From Gammaproteobacteria bacterium (GTDB lineage: Bacteria; Pseudomonadota; Gammaproteobacteria; SZUA-152), in contig JAKIUN010000008.1 of assembly GCA_021647505.1 (NCBI GenBank), forward strand, positions 1 to 64,000: a DNA stretch of 64,000 bases. The letters are read 5' to 3'. The notes under the pieces were generated by a model. The model ran no database searches. It saw nothing but the letters and a program-made list of their open reading frames with translations, and was not told the DNA's origin. The stretch's first letter is position 1; every line of letters starts with the position of its first letter. Made by a program: the position numbers and the translations under genes. This document shows, piece by piece, positions 24,618-33,329 of the stretch.

Positions 24618-25802
24618 GTGACGCCCCGCATGTTCCAGTTCACTGAATTGCCCCCCCTGTCGCTGTACATCCACTTTCCTTGGTGCGAGCGCAAGTGCCC
24701 CTATTGTGATTTCAATTCCCACCAACCCCGCGGTGCGGTGCCGGAACGGGCCTACGTCGACGCCCTGCTGCGCGATCTGGCCGATGACCTGCCGCGCGTG
24801 TGGGGCCGTGCGGTACAGACGGTGTTCATCGGCGGTGGCACCCCCAGCCTGCTGTCGGTGGAGGCCATTGACCAACTGTTGTCCGGCCTGCGTGCACTGC
24901 TGGCGCTGCGCCCCGATGCGGAGATGACTCTGGAGGCCAACCCCGGCAGCGCGGAGCAGGCACGCTTTGCTGAATACCGTGCTGCCGGGATCAACCGCTT
25001 GTCCGTTGGTGTGCAGAGTTTCAGCGATGACAGCCTGCAACGCCTGGGCCGCATCCACGGCCGCCGTGAGGCCATTGCGGCCGCCGAAATGGCGCATGCC
25101 GCTGGCTTCGACAATTTCAATCTCGACTTGATGTTCGCCCTGCCGGCGCAAGATCCGGCGCAGGCCGTAGAGGATGTGGCTACCGCCATCGCCCTGGAAC
25201 CCACGCACATCTCCTATTATCAGCTGACTCTGGAGCCCAATACACGCTTTTTTGCCCAGCCGCCCCGGCTTCCCGACGACGACAGCGCTTGGCACATCCA
25301 GCAGCAGGGGCAGGCTCTGCTGGCCGAGGCCGGCTATGGGCAATACGAGGTCTCCGCCTATGCCCGCGAGGGCCGGCGCTGCGCGCACAACATCAACTAC
25401 TGGCAGTTCGGCGACTATCTCGGTATCGGTGCCGGCGCCCATGCCAAGCTCAGCGACGCTGCACAACAGAATATCACCCGCCTCGCCAAGCGGCGTGGGC
25501 CGCAGGATTATCTGGATGCAGATCGTGTGACGCAGCGGATACAGAGCGAACACACCATTACGCGCAGCGAAGTGGGCTTGGAATTCATGATGAACGCTCT
25601 GCGGCTGACAGAGGGCTTTGCGCCGCCGCTGTTCGCTGCCCATACCGGCCAGCCGTTGACGCTGGTCGAGACACCTCTACGGATGGCTGAAGAAAAGGGC
25701 CTGCTGGATTGGTCTGTGGACAACATCCGTGCCAGCAAAAAAGGGCGGCTGTTCCTCGATGACCTGCTGGGTATTTTTACCGACACGGCAAAAGGACGGT
25801 AG
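24618..25802 (+). CDS. hemW: HemW-like radical SAM haem chaperone
   Basis: HemW proteins are radical-SAM relatives of HemN that bind haem and are thought to deliver it to respiratory proteins. Many are mis-annotated as oxygen-independent coproporphyrinogen oxidase. The 394-residue product has the cluster motif SLYIHFPWCERKCPYCDFNS. It carries CXXXCXXC followed by F rather than the extra Cys of true HemN. FIGGGTPSLL and GVQSFSDDSLQRLGRIHGR follow. The frame opens with GTG at 24618; the ATG at 24630 is an equally good start, and neither has a clear ribosome site. It is divergent from dinB. Confidence 0.9.
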   Translation: MTPRMFQFTELPPLSLYIHFPWCERKCPYCDFNSHQPRGAVPERAYVDALLRDLADDLPRVWGRAVQTVFIGGGTPSLLSVEAIDQLLSGLRALLALRPDAEMTLEANPGSAEQARFAEYRAAGINRLSVGVQSFSDDSLQRLGRIHGRREAIAAAEMAHAAGFDNFNLDLMFALPAQDPAQAVEDVATAIALEPTHISYYQLTLEPNTRFFAQPPRLPDDDSAWHIQQQGQALLAEAGYGQYEVSAYAREGRRCAHNINYWQFGDYLGIGAGAHAKLSDAAQQNITRLAKRRGPQDYLDADRVTQRIQSEHTITRSEVGLEFMMNALRLTEGFAPPLFAAHTGQPLTLVETPLRMAEEKGLLDWSVDNIRASKKGRLFLDDLLGIFTDTAKGR

Positions 25803-25854
25803 CGCGTACTCCTGATATGCTCAGGGAAGGAACCACATTCTGGGAGGGAGCACC

Positions 25855-26418
25855 ATGTGTCGCCAACTGCAAATCGCCAGCCTGATCCTGCTTTTTCTGG
25901 GCAGCGCGTCCGCACAGGCCTTCGATAATCAGCGCCAAGCCTTTATTGCCGGCCTGGGCATCGGTTATCACGGCACCGATCTCGATTTCAGCCACGCAGG
26001 CAGTGCCACCGAGACCGACAATGTCGCCGGCATCGCCACCTCCGTACGCCTCGGCTTCGGCCTCAGCAACCAGTTCACGCTGTATTATCTCAGCGAAGGC
26101 AACTGGTTTAACCACGATGGCGGCACCTGGTCCCTGGGCCTCAACGGTATCGGCGCGGCCTATTACTTCTCGCCGCGGGCGCGCTCGGCCTATCTACATT
26201 ACGGCTATGGCTACAGCTACAGTTCGTTGTCCCGCGAGAGCGGCACCGACAGCAGCAAATTCGGCAATGGCTACATCCTCGGTGCCGGCTATGAATTCAT
26301 GCCCCACGTCAACCTCGAAGCCAGCTATCTACGCACCAATCTGGCAGATGCCATCGACAGCCCGTACCCCGTGCGTTCCGCCAACTGGCGACTGATGCTG
26401 AACTATCTGTTCTACTGA
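25855..26418 (+). CDS. small outer-membrane beta-barrel protein
   Basis: The 187-residue product starts after a strong ribosome site (GGGAGGGAG). It has a signal peptide of about 22 residues ending ASAQA. The mature part consists of alternating amphipathic strands, such as FIAGLGIGYHGTDLDFSH, FTLYYLSEGNWFNHDGGTW and YLHYGYGYSYSSLSRESG, and ends in LMLNYLFY with a terminal aromatic. This is the pattern of OmpA/OmpW-like eight-stranded barrels. No specific function can be read. Its 3' end overlaps the convergent Sel1 lipoprotein gene by seven bases. Confidence 0.8.
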   Translation: MCRQLQIASLILLFLGSASAQAFDNQRQAFIAGLGIGYHGTDLDFSHAGSATETDNVAGIATSVRLGFGLSNQFTLYYLSEGNWFNHDGGTWSLGLNGIGAAYYFSPRARSAYLHYGYGYSYSSLSRESGTDSSKFGNGYILGAGYEFMPHVNLEASYLRTNLADAIDSPYPVRSANWRLMLNYLFY

Positions 26419-26810
26419 GTCAGATGTGGCATGGACTCACCCTTGTCCAGCAAATCCAGGGCCTGCTTGGCCTTGGCGTGGCCGCGCGCGGCAGCCGTGG
26501 TGATCCAGCGAATCGCCTCCTTTTCGTTACGCGGCACGCCCAGACCGTAGTAGTACATATACCCCAGCACGTACTGCGCCTGCAGATGGCCGTGTTCGGC
26601 CAGGGTGTACATCAGACCCGCCGAACCGGCATAGTCTTCCGACAGATAGAGACCCTTGGCACGCTCAAACAGTGCCGCAGAGACCTCCTCCGGAGACTCC
26701 TTTTTCGCGTTTGGCTCGACCGGCACCGTGGTGCAGGCGGGCAGTCCCAGAACGCTAATCAGCAATACCGGGATCAGCAGGCGGAGACGGGGTGGCCAGG
26801 AAGGTGACAT
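26412..26810 (-). CDS. Sel1-repeat lipoprotein
   Basis: The 132-residue product has a signal helix (LRLLIPVLLISVLGLPAC) with a lipobox-like LPAC, so it is probably lipid-anchored. The mature part carries about two Sel1-type repeats, including HLQAQYVLGYMYYYGLGVPR and EAIRWITTAAARGHAKAKQA. Such repeats form helical scaffolds for protein contacts. The ATG at 26808-26810 is chosen because it directly precedes the signal sequence. The frame extends upstream, but that region has no family character. It converges with the outer-membrane protein gene. Confidence 0.8.
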   Translation of the reverse strand: MSPSWPPRLRLLIPVLLISVLGLPACTTVPVEPNAKKESPEEVSAALFERAKGLYLSEDYAGSAGLMYTLAEHGHLQAQYVLGYMYYYGLGVPRNEKEAIRWITTAAARGHAKAKQALDLLDKGESMPHLTQ

Positions 26811-27073
26811 GCGTCCATAATAACGCCACTTTCCCACTGGCCGATAGTTATTCTCCAGACGGATCTTCTCAATAAATCCTGCCAACTGCCGCAAAGACCC
26901 ATCATCAGTCGGGAAATTGATGCTCACCCTCTTTGGCATAAACCACTGACGCGCACCGGGACTCTAGGGGGGGCTCAATCATTTTGAGCGGGCATCTTGA
27001 CCACCCAGGATTCGGCAAGAAATCATCACTATCCATCCGGGCGGCTTATACCGCTGTAGAAAAGGAGCATGAA

Positions 27074-27442
27074 ATGGCATCGCGCACAGAACAGATCAAC
27101 GGGATATTACAGACACTGAAAAGCGACATGTCTGATGTCGTCGCCAGCGTATTGGTATCGGTGGACGGCCTGGTGCTAGCCAGTCAGTTGCCACCGGACA
27201 TCAGCCAGGAAAATATTGGCGGCGTGGTCGCCACCCTGTTGCAGCTCACCCAGCGCGCTGCCAATGAACTTCGCCAGGGCAGCATGGAGCAGGTTATCAT
27301 CCAGAGTGAGGAAGGCTTCTCCTTCATCGTCGGTGCATCAGAATCCACCTTCCTTGTCGTGCTGTCGAAGAAAGGCAGCACCCTGGGCCTGCTGATGGCC
27401 AACGCCAAAAACGCCGCACAAGACATCGCGGTAATCATGTAA
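27074..27442 (+). CDS. roadblock/LC7 domain protein
   Basis: The 122-residue cytoplasmic product is a single roadblock/LC7 domain. It includes VVASVLVSVDGLVLASQLPP, ATLLQLTQRAANELRQGS and LVVLSKKGSTLGLLMANAKN. In bacteria such proteins act as small regulatory subunits, often with GTPases such as MglA or with signalling proteins. AAAGGAG six bases before the ATG at 27074 fixes the start; the frame extends further upstream without merit. The diiron MBL-fold gene follows only four bases after its stop, so the pair is an operon. No MglA-type GTPase is encoded nearby. Confidence 0.88.
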   Translation: MASRTEQINGILQTLKSDMSDVVASVLVSVDGLVLASQLPPDISQENIGGVVATLLQLTQRAANELRQGSMEQVIIQSEEGFSFIVGASESTFLVVLSKKGSTLGLLMANAKNAAQDIAVIM

Positions 27443-27446
27443 GGGG

Positions 27447-28208
27447 ATGACGATGGGTTCAACAGTGCTTTTCGACAACGGCGATCACAAGAACATCCTG
27501 ATCGAAGACTTCAACTCCGGCCTGGCCGTGCAGGCCAATCAACACCTCATTATCCACAACGGCGAAGGCATGATCCTCGATCCCGGTGGACACAAGGTAT
27601 TCAACAAGGTCGCCAGCGCCACCAGCAGCCTGCTGGGAGACGGCACGCTGCGCTACCTGTTTCTCTCCCACCAGGATCCGGATATCGTCGCCGCCACCAA
27701 CGGCTGGCTGATGACCACCGATGCCGACGCCTACATCTCCGCCCTGTGGCAGCGTTTCCTACCACACTTCGGCATTGATACCTTTGTCGAGGATCGCCTC
27801 AACCCCATCCCTGACGAAGGCATGATACTCGACCTCAACGGCGTCGGATTGAGCATCATTCCCGCTCATTTCATGCATTCCTGCGGCAATTTTCAGGTCT
27901 ACGATCCGATCTCCAAGATCCTCTACAGCGGCGATCTGGGTGCCTCGCTGGGCATGGATTACATCGAAGTCAACGACTTCGATGACCACCTTCAATACAT
28001 GGCGGGCTTTCACCAGCGCTATATCGTCAGCAATAAGGTTCTGCGACTGTGGGCGAAGATGATCCGCGACCTGGATATCGAAATCATTGCCCCACAGCAC
28101 GGCGCCCTGTTCAAGGGTAAGGAAATGGTCACGCGCTTCATCGATTGGTGCGAAACCCTCGAATGTGGTATCGACCTGATGGATGATAAATACAAACTGC
28201 CCGGCTAG
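27447..28208 (+). CDS. diiron metallo-beta-lactamase-fold (ODP-type) protein
   Basis: The 253-residue product resembles the diiron domain of flavodiiron proteins without the flavodoxin part, as in oxygen-binding ODP sensors. Likely ligands are HQDPD near residue 72, a His in PAHFMHSCGNFQVYDPI, Asp in LYSGDLGASLG, and His in IIAPQHGALFKGK. Loss of the flavodoxin domain suggests sensing rather than O2 or NO reduction, by analogy. It is coupled to the roadblock gene, and a phosphorelay follows on the same strand. The stop codon TAG abuts a 216-base inverted-repeat element. An ATG two codons later is an alternative start. Confidence 0.85.
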   Translation: MTMGSTVLFDNGDHKNILIEDFNSGLAVQANQHLIIHNGEGMILDPGGHKVFNKVASATSSLLGDGTLRYLFLSHQDPDIVAATNGWLMTTDADAYISALWQRFLPHFGIDTFVEDRLNPIPDEGMILDLNGVGLSIIPAHFMHSCGNFQVYDPISKILYSGDLGASLGMDYIEVNDFDDHLQYMAGFHQRYIVSNKVLRLWAKMIRDLDIEIIAPQHGALFKGKEMVTRFIDWCETLECGIDLMDDKYKLPG

Positions 28209-28424
28209 TGTAGTGTCCTGAACTGTATGCACATTAAGAAAACCAGTAAATACGCGAGTGCACCAACAGCAGGCGCTCTAGGCGAGGCGCAGACCGCAGG
28301 GAATGGCTGCTCCTTTTACCAAGGTCTGCACCAAAAAGTAGGCGCATTAGGCGACGCCGCAATCGCGTAATTAATGGGCTTCCCTTCGTCTCGTCTCAAT
28401 ATGTATACAGTTCAGGACACTACA
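28209..28424. repeat. 216-base element with 27-base terminal inverted repeats
   Basis: The left end TGTAGTGTCCTGAACTGTAT and the right end ATACAGTTCAGGACACTACA are inverted copies. Over 27 bases there are only two or three mismatches. The interior is non-coding and has AGGCG blocks. The element begins directly after the TAG of the diiron protein gene. It looks like a miniature inverted-repeat transposable element; no copy of a matching transposase is in the window. No clear target duplication is seen. Confidence 0.8.
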
Positions 28425-28442
28425 ACCAGGTATGAGGCCTTC

Positions 28443-28898
28443 TCAGCGGCCGCGCTGTTGTATTTCAAACCAAGTGTCATATACCTGCTGCGACCACAGG
28501 GACTGGAACCAGACAATCACCGCCGTGATCTCCTGCTCCGAAAGCTTGCCCGCCCAGGCTGGCATACGGCCTTTGCCGCCCGGGCTGCCGTTGCGGATGA
28601 AGTCTGCCAGCACCTCGGTGGAATGATGCCAGGCATGACCGGAACCATTCAGTGGCGGCGGCGGAAAAAACCCCTCGGTATCGCGCTTGCGCCAGTTGGG
28701 GTCACCGCTGGCATCGGCGGCGTGGCAGCCCGCACAATGCCGTCGGTAGACCCGTTCCCCCTGGGCTAACAAGGCTGGATCGGCACTGCGCTTCATGCCC
28801 TCGGGTACCGGCAGCGGCAGCCTGCCAGCGTCGCCCTCTTCTCCCTGGCAACCCGTCAGGGCCAGGAGTAACAACAGCACTAAAATCATCCTGCACAT
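28443..28898 (-). CDS. c-type cytochrome lipoprotein, single haem
   Basis: The 151-residue product has a signal helix ILVLLLLLALTGC with a lipobox. A single haem motif, RHCAGCHAADASGDP, lies near residue 53. A distal Met is likely in GGKGRMPAWAGKLSEQEITA, the usual end of cytochrome c domains that recognise a haem axial ligand. It would be a membrane-anchored electron carrier, plausibly feeding the cbb3 oxidase encoded further along. The ATG at 28896-28898 follows a GAGGAG sequence. It is divergent from the phosphorelay genes and converges on the diiron protein gene. Confidence 0.85.
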   Translation of the reverse strand: MCRMILVLLLLLALTGCQGEEGDAGRLPLPVPEGMKRSADPALLAQGERVYRRHCAGCHAADASGDPNWRKRDTEGFFPPPPLNGSGHAWHHSTEVLADFIRNGSPGGKGRMPAWAGKLSEQEITAVIVWFQSLWSQQVYDTWFEIQQRGR

Positions 28899-28996
28899 TT
28901 TCTTTGCTTTCTCCTCAAGAAATCCGGCTAAAGCCAACAGAAAACAAGACCGATAGGTTTTTGCCCCATCTACATCCAGTCGGTGACTCAGCAAGA

Positions 28997-29776
28997 ATGA
29001 ATAAAAACACCAGCCTCGACAAGACACAACAGATTCTTCGGCAACTGCGGGATAATTTTCTCGAAGAGCTGCCGGAGCGCTGCGACACCATCGAAGACAG
29101 CATTTTGTCTCTGGGCAATGGTGCCGATGATGAACATTTCCAGCGGCTCTACCGCGAAGTACATAGCCTTAAAGGCAGCGCCGGTACCCATGGCATCCCG
29201 GCGATCAGCACCATCTGTCACCAGTTGGAAGATAGCCTGACCACCGCCCAGGAAACTATCACGCACAAACCCGAACGCATCGATCTCTACCTGCGCTATC
29301 TGGATCTGATCCATCATTGCATCGAGATCGCCCATGACAAGCGGCCCAATTATGCCGAGATCGACCAGGCTCTGGAAGCCATCCGGCGCCACAGCTCACC
29401 CCACCCACTGAATGGGCTGATCGTGGAGAATTCCCCTGCCATGACAGCCCTCTATCAAGGGGCGTTGGCGGATCAACCGGTGCAGCTCGCCGTCGAACAA
29501 GACGGCATGGTGGCGCTGAACCGCCTGCTACACGAGCGTTTCGACCTGCTCATCATGGGCGCCGAGATACGCACTCTGAATGGCCCCGGTGTGCTCTATG
29601 CCTTGCGCGCGGCCAATGGTATCAATCGCGACATCAAAGTCATTCTGGTGAGCTCCAGTCAGCGGCAGAGCTTTGTCCCTTCACTAGCACCGGATGTGCT
29701 GGTGCCGCGTGGCCCGGAGATGATCCCCAGCCTGACCGGGGCCGTGGCCGAGATTGCCCGGCAGGCCAGGGACTGA
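28997..29776 (+). CDS. Hpt domain protein with degenerate receiver-like domain
   Basis: The 259-residue cytoplasmic protein has an N-terminal Hpt domain with the phosphorylatable His in YREVHSLKGSAGTHG near residue 50. The C-terminal 120 residues look like a receiver fold (LNGLIVENSPAMTALYQGAL). The usual Asp-containing strand reads LLIMGAEIRTLNGPG, and no acceptor Asp is present, so this domain probably binds without being phosphorylated. It is the first of four signalling genes in one direction. The ATG at 28997 is used because the frame upstream is antisense to the cytochrome gene. Confidence 0.85.
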   Translation: MNKNTSLDKTQQILRQLRDNFLEELPERCDTIEDSILSLGNGADDEHFQRLYREVHSLKGSAGTHGIPAISTICHQLEDSLTTAQETITHKPERIDLYLRYLDLIHHCIEIAHDKRPNYAEIDQALEAIRRHSSPHPLNGLIVENSPAMTALYQGALADQPVQLAVEQDGMVALNRLLHERFDLLIMGAEIRTLNGPGVLYALRAANGINRDIKVILVSSSQRQSFVPSLAPDVLVPRGPEMIPSLTGAVAEIARQARD

Positions 29777-29786
29777 GCCACACCCC

Positions 29787-31073
29787 ATGAACACAAACCG
29801 CCATTATCCCGCTACCCGCACCACGCGGCTCCTGCTCTTTGTCCCGTGGGCTTCAGAGGCCGGTGCCACCAGTCTGTCCAGCGCCCAGAGCAGTACCACC
29901 ATCGCACTGGTGATCTGTGCCATCGTGGTACTGGCGTTGGGGCTGGCCCTGCATCGTGAACAGCGCCGGCGCAAAGTTATCGAGGAAGCGCTGGATGCCA
30001 GCAAGATCCAGCAACAGGCGCTGATCAATACCATGGTGGACGCCGTGATCATCATCGATGATCACGGCACAATACAAAACTTCAACCCGGCGGCGGAGAG
30101 CCTGTTCGGCTATGCCGCCAGTGAAGTGATCGGCGAGAACATCCGCATGCTGATGCCGGAACCTCATCATAGCGCACATGACGGCTATCTTGCCCAGTAT
30201 AGAAAAACTGGTGTACGTCGTGTGCTGGGCAGGCGCAGCGAGGTCGAGGCGCGGCGCCATGATGGCAGTATTTTTCCTATCGAGCTGGCCGTCACCGACA
30301 TGAAGATCCACGGCCAACACCTGTTCAGCGGCCTGCTGCGCGATATCACGGAGCGCCGCAAGGTAGACCGACTCAAGGACGAGTTCATCGCCACCGTCAG
30401 CCATGAACTGCGTACCCCGTTGACCGCCATTCGTGGCTCTCTCGGCCTGATCAACGGAGGGGCCGCTGGTGAGCTGCCGGTGCAATCCGCCGCGCTGATC
30501 CGGCTTGCTCACGACAACAGTGAACGTTTGCTGATGCTGGTGGATGACCTGCTGGACATGGAGCAACTCGGCTCGGGACGCATGGAATTCCGCTTCGACG
30601 AACTGGCGCTAATGCCGGTTATCGAAGAGGCCGTCACCGAGAATGCCGCCATCGCCAAAAAACACGCCGTGCAATGCATCATTACCCGGCATCCTGACGA
30701 AGTCTGGGTACGCGCCGATTACCAACGCCTGCTTCAGGTACTGGGCAACCTGCTCTCCAATGCCTGCAAGTTCTCGCCTCGTGACAGCACAGTGGAAATT
30801 AGCATCGCGCGTCGCGAAGACCGGATTCGTATCAACATCCGCGACCAAGGCCCCGGCATTGCCGAGGAACTCCGACTCCGGCTGTTCATGAAATTTGTCC
30901 AGGGCGACACTGGCAATACCCGCCAGACCGGTGGCACCGGTCTCGGCCTGTGCATCAGCAAGGCCATCATGGAACGGCACGGAGGTGAGATCGGCTTCAC
31001 CCCCGCTGCCGATACCGGCACGATTTTTTATCTTGAAATCGCGGAAGTGGGTGCCACATCGGGCAACAAATAA
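29787..31073 (+). CDS. PAS-domain sensor histidine kinase
   Basis: The 428-residue membrane kinase has one clear membrane helix (TTIALVICAIVVLALGLALH, about residues 35-55). A coiled linker and a PAS domain of the FixL/NifL kind follow (AVIIIDDHGTIQNFNPAAES and GYAASEVIGENIRMLMPEPH). The HisKA domain carries FIATVSHELRTPLTAIRGS. The ATPase domain has N-box LLSNACKFSPRD, DQGPGIAEE and GGTGLGLCISKAIMERHGG. The PAS resembles haem-type sensors, but I cannot confirm a haem ligand. The ATG at 29787 overlaps nothing and lies 11 bases after the Hpt gene stop. Confidence 0.92.
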   Translation: MNTNRHYPATRTTRLLLFVPWASEAGATSLSSAQSSTTIALVICAIVVLALGLALHREQRRRKVIEEALDASKIQQQALINTMVDAVIIIDDHGTIQNFNPAAESLFGYAASEVIGENIRMLMPEPHHSAHDGYLAQYRKTGVRRVLGRRSEVEARRHDGSIFPIELAVTDMKIHGQHLFSGLLRDITERRKVDRLKDEFIATVSHELRTPLTAIRGSLGLINGGAAGELPVQSAALIRLAHDNSERLLMLVDDLLDMEQLGSGRMEFRFDELALMPVIEEAVTENAAIAKKHAVQCIITRHPDEVWVRADYQRLLQVLGNLLSNACKFSPRDSTVEISIARREDRIRINIRDQGPGIAEELRLRLFMKFVQGDTGNTRQTGGTGLGLCISKAIMERHGGEIGFTPAADTGTIFYLEIAEVGATSGNK

Positions 31074-31128
31074 GGCTCACAGGCCCACATCGCCATTCAC
31101 TAAAGAAGGAAGCACATAAGGAAGCAAC

Positions 31129-31521
31129 ATGAGTAACAATGAACTCCAACGCATTCTCTTCATCGAAGACGAAGCCGACATTCAGGCCGTTGCCCAGGTC
31201 GCCCTCGAGGCAGTGGGTGGGTTTACCGTAAAAATCTGCAGCTCCGGCGAAGAGGCCCTACAGGCCGGCGAGGCATTTGCCCCCCAATTGATCCTCTCCG
31301 ACGTGATGATGCCCGGCATGGATGGCCCCGCAACCCTGCTCGCCCTGCGCCAACTGCCGACACTGGCGGATACCCCTGCCATCTTCATGACCGCCAAGGT
31401 TCAGCCACAGGAGGTGGCGCAACTACGTACGGCCGGCGCCATGGCGGTCATCGCCAAGCCCTTCGACCCCATGACCCTGGCCCAGCAGATCAAAGACGTC
31501 TGGCGGCAACACCATGCCTGA
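31129..31521 (+). CDS. single-domain response regulator
   Basis: The 130-residue CheY-like receiver has the acidic pair in LFIEDEADIQAVA and the phosphoacceptor Asp in LILSDVMMPGMDGPA. The conserved Thr/Ser region is AIFMTAKVQPQE, and the Lys is in VIAKPFDPMTLAQQI. It has no output domain. AAGGAAGC lies before the ATG. It probably carries phosphate between the adjacent kinase and Hpt proteins. Its 3' end overlaps the start of the next gene by eight bases. Confidence 0.93.
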   Translation: MSNNELQRILFIEDEADIQAVAQVALEAVGGFTVKICSSGEEALQAGEAFAPQLILSDVMMPGMDGPATLLALRQLPTLADTPAIFMTAKVQPQEVAQLRTAGAMAVIAKPFDPMTLAQQIKDVWRQHHA

Positions 31522-33184
31522 TGAGCACGACATCCAGGCCCGTCTCAAGGCCCTGCGCGAGACCTACGCCAAACAGCTGCCGGACAAATTGATCGACATT
31601 GCACGGCAATGGGCCGCAATGCAGCGCCAACCCTGGGATTTCGCTCAGGCCAAGAGCCTGCATCGCCAGGTACATACCCTGGCTGGCTCCGCACCAACCT
31701 TCGGCTTCGACACTGTCGGCCAACAGGCACGCCATGCCGAGAATCTGCTGAAGGCCTGGAACAACGAGCAACGCACACCCGGCGAAGATGAAATCGCCGG
31801 GCTGACTGGATATATCCATAGCCTCTGCAACAGCCTCGACAGCAACCCGATCCCGCCATCGGCACCCTCCCCGGTTGACGTGGTGTCCACCTGTCCGCCG
31901 GAACGGCGGCTGATCTTCCTCATCGACAACGACGAGGCATTGATCGGCGGGCTCCCACAGCTGCTCAGCCACTTCGATTATCAGGTTCGGGTATTCCGCA
32001 ACGCTGGAGGCATCGACGAAGCCTTCGCCAAGGAACGCCCGGCAGCGTTGATCGTCAATCCCGGGCTGGATGACACCCAACAGGGCGGCACGGCACTGGT
32101 GCATGGACTCAAGGCGCGCTACGGGCAGGATCTGCCGGTGATCTTCGTTTCCACTCGCGGCGATTTCAACTCACGTCTGCAGGCGGTGCGTTCCGGTGGC
32201 GATACCTATTTCGTCAAGCCCATCGACATCGCCCCCCTGGTGGATCATCTCGACCGGGTTACCCAGAGCCACACGAGCGAGGCCTACCGTGTATTGGTGG
32301 TGGAAGACGATCCGGATCTGGCTGCACACTATGCGCTGACCTTGCGGCAGGCCGGCATGGACACCACCATCCTGACCCGTCTGGAAGATATCCTCACCAC
32401 CCTCGCCGAGGTGCGTCCGGAGCTGATCCTGATGGACGTTTACATGCCCCGGTGCTCGGGCCTGGAGCTGGCGCAGCTGATCCGCCAGCAAGATGACTGG
32501 CTGAGCATACCCATTGTTTTTCTCTCCTCAGAGGCGGACATGGAAAAGCAATTTAACGCCATGCGCATCGGTGGCGACGACTTCCTCACCAAGCCCATTG
32601 ACGACCGCCACCTGGTCGCTTCGGTAAGTATCCGTGCCGAGCGCGCACGTACCCTTAACATATTAATGGTGAAAGACAGTCTCACCGGCCTGCTCAAGCA
32701 CACCAAAATCAAGGAAAAACTGGCCGCAGATGCCTCGCGCGCCAGCCGTGCCGGTGAGCCGCTGGTGTTCGGCATGCTCGACATTGACCACTTCAAGCGC
32801 ATCAACGACCGGTATGGCCACCTCTGTGGCGACCGCGTCATCAAGAGTCTGGCGCGCCTGTTACAGCAGCGTCTGCGGCAAAGCGACGGCATCGGTCGTT
32901 ACGGTGGCGAGGAATTCGCCGTGGTCTTACCCGGTTGCAGTTTGGCGGCAGGCGAACAGGTACTGAACCAGATCCGCGCAGGCTTCGCCAAACTGCGTTT
33001 TCGCCACGGCGACGAGGAATTCTCCGTCACCCTCAGTGCCGGCATCGCCAGCGTCGAACAATTCCGTGATGCCGAAGGCATCAACCGCGCCGCCGATGAG
33101 GCCCTTTATACGGCCAAGCGCAGTGGACGCAATCGTGTAAAGCTCTGTCAGGCGCCGGCGGCAACATTTCCCGAAAACGGCTGA
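31514..33184 (+). CDS. Hpt-REC-REC-GGDEF diguanylate cyclase
   Basis: The 556-residue protein would make cyclic di-GMP under phosphorelay control. Domains in order are an Hpt (His in LHRQVHTLAGSAPTFGF), a receiver-like domain (about residues 128-250), a second receiver (about 258-375) and GGDEF (about 385-545). In the first receiver the Asp strand reads ALIVNPGLDDT, with Asn at the acceptor position, so it is probably inactive. The second has LILMDVYMPRCSG and is intact. The active site is GGEEF, preceded by an I-site RQSD five residues upstream, which suggests product inhibition. There is no EAL domain. The unusual Hpt at the N-terminus fits the local phosphorelay. Confidence 0.92.
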   Translation: MPDEHDIQARLKALRETYAKQLPDKLIDIARQWAAMQRQPWDFAQAKSLHRQVHTLAGSAPTFGFDTVGQQARHAENLLKAWNNEQRTPGEDEIAGLTGYIHSLCNSLDSNPIPPSAPSPVDVVSTCPPERRLIFLIDNDEALIGGLPQLLSHFDYQVRVFRNAGGIDEAFAKERPAALIVNPGLDDTQQGGTALVHGLKARYGQDLPVIFVSTRGDFNSRLQAVRSGGDTYFVKPIDIAPLVDHLDRVTQSHTSEAYRVLVVEDDPDLAAHYALTLRQAGMDTTILTRLEDILTTLAEVRPELILMDVYMPRCSGLELAQLIRQQDDWLSIPIVFLSSEADMEKQFNAMRIGGDDFLTKPIDDRHLVASVSIRAERARTLNILMVKDSLTGLLKHTKIKEKLAADASRASRAGEPLVFGMLDIDHFKRINDRYGHLCGDRVIKSLARLLQQRLRQSDGIGRYGGEEFAVVLPGCSLAAGEQVLNQIRAGFAKLRFRHGDEEFSVTLSAGIASVEQFRDAEGINRAADEALYTAKRSGRNRVKLCQAPAATFPENG

Positions 33185-33264
33185 GTATGGGTTTTTGCCA
33201 GGAGAGCACAACGCTGTTTATTACCGCCAAAAACCACCCGTGAACTAAAAGTAATGTCGTTTTT

Positions 33265-33329
33265 GTAGGGTAGCTTCCTTCCATCAGGAATGATGCAGGG
33301 AGTATTACGGTAGGCGGAGTCCACCCTAC
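33265..33329. repeat. worn GTAGGGT...CCACCCTAC palindrome
   Basis: The ends GTAGGGTAGC and GTCCACCCTAC recall the GTAGGGTGGGC family, but the interior is divergent. The right end supplies the TAG stop codon of the histidine phosphatase gene. Confidence 0.45.

Noticed and set aside
24513-25643. Long open frame of 376 codons on the minus strand
   Set aside because: It is antisense to hemW across its whole length, has no family features, and its codons mirror the high-GC frame of the real gene.
24618-25802. Oxygen-independent coproporphyrinogen III oxidase (hemN)
   Set aside because: The cluster motif is CXXXCXXC followed by Asp-Phe, which fits HemW and lacks the extra Cys and length of HemN.
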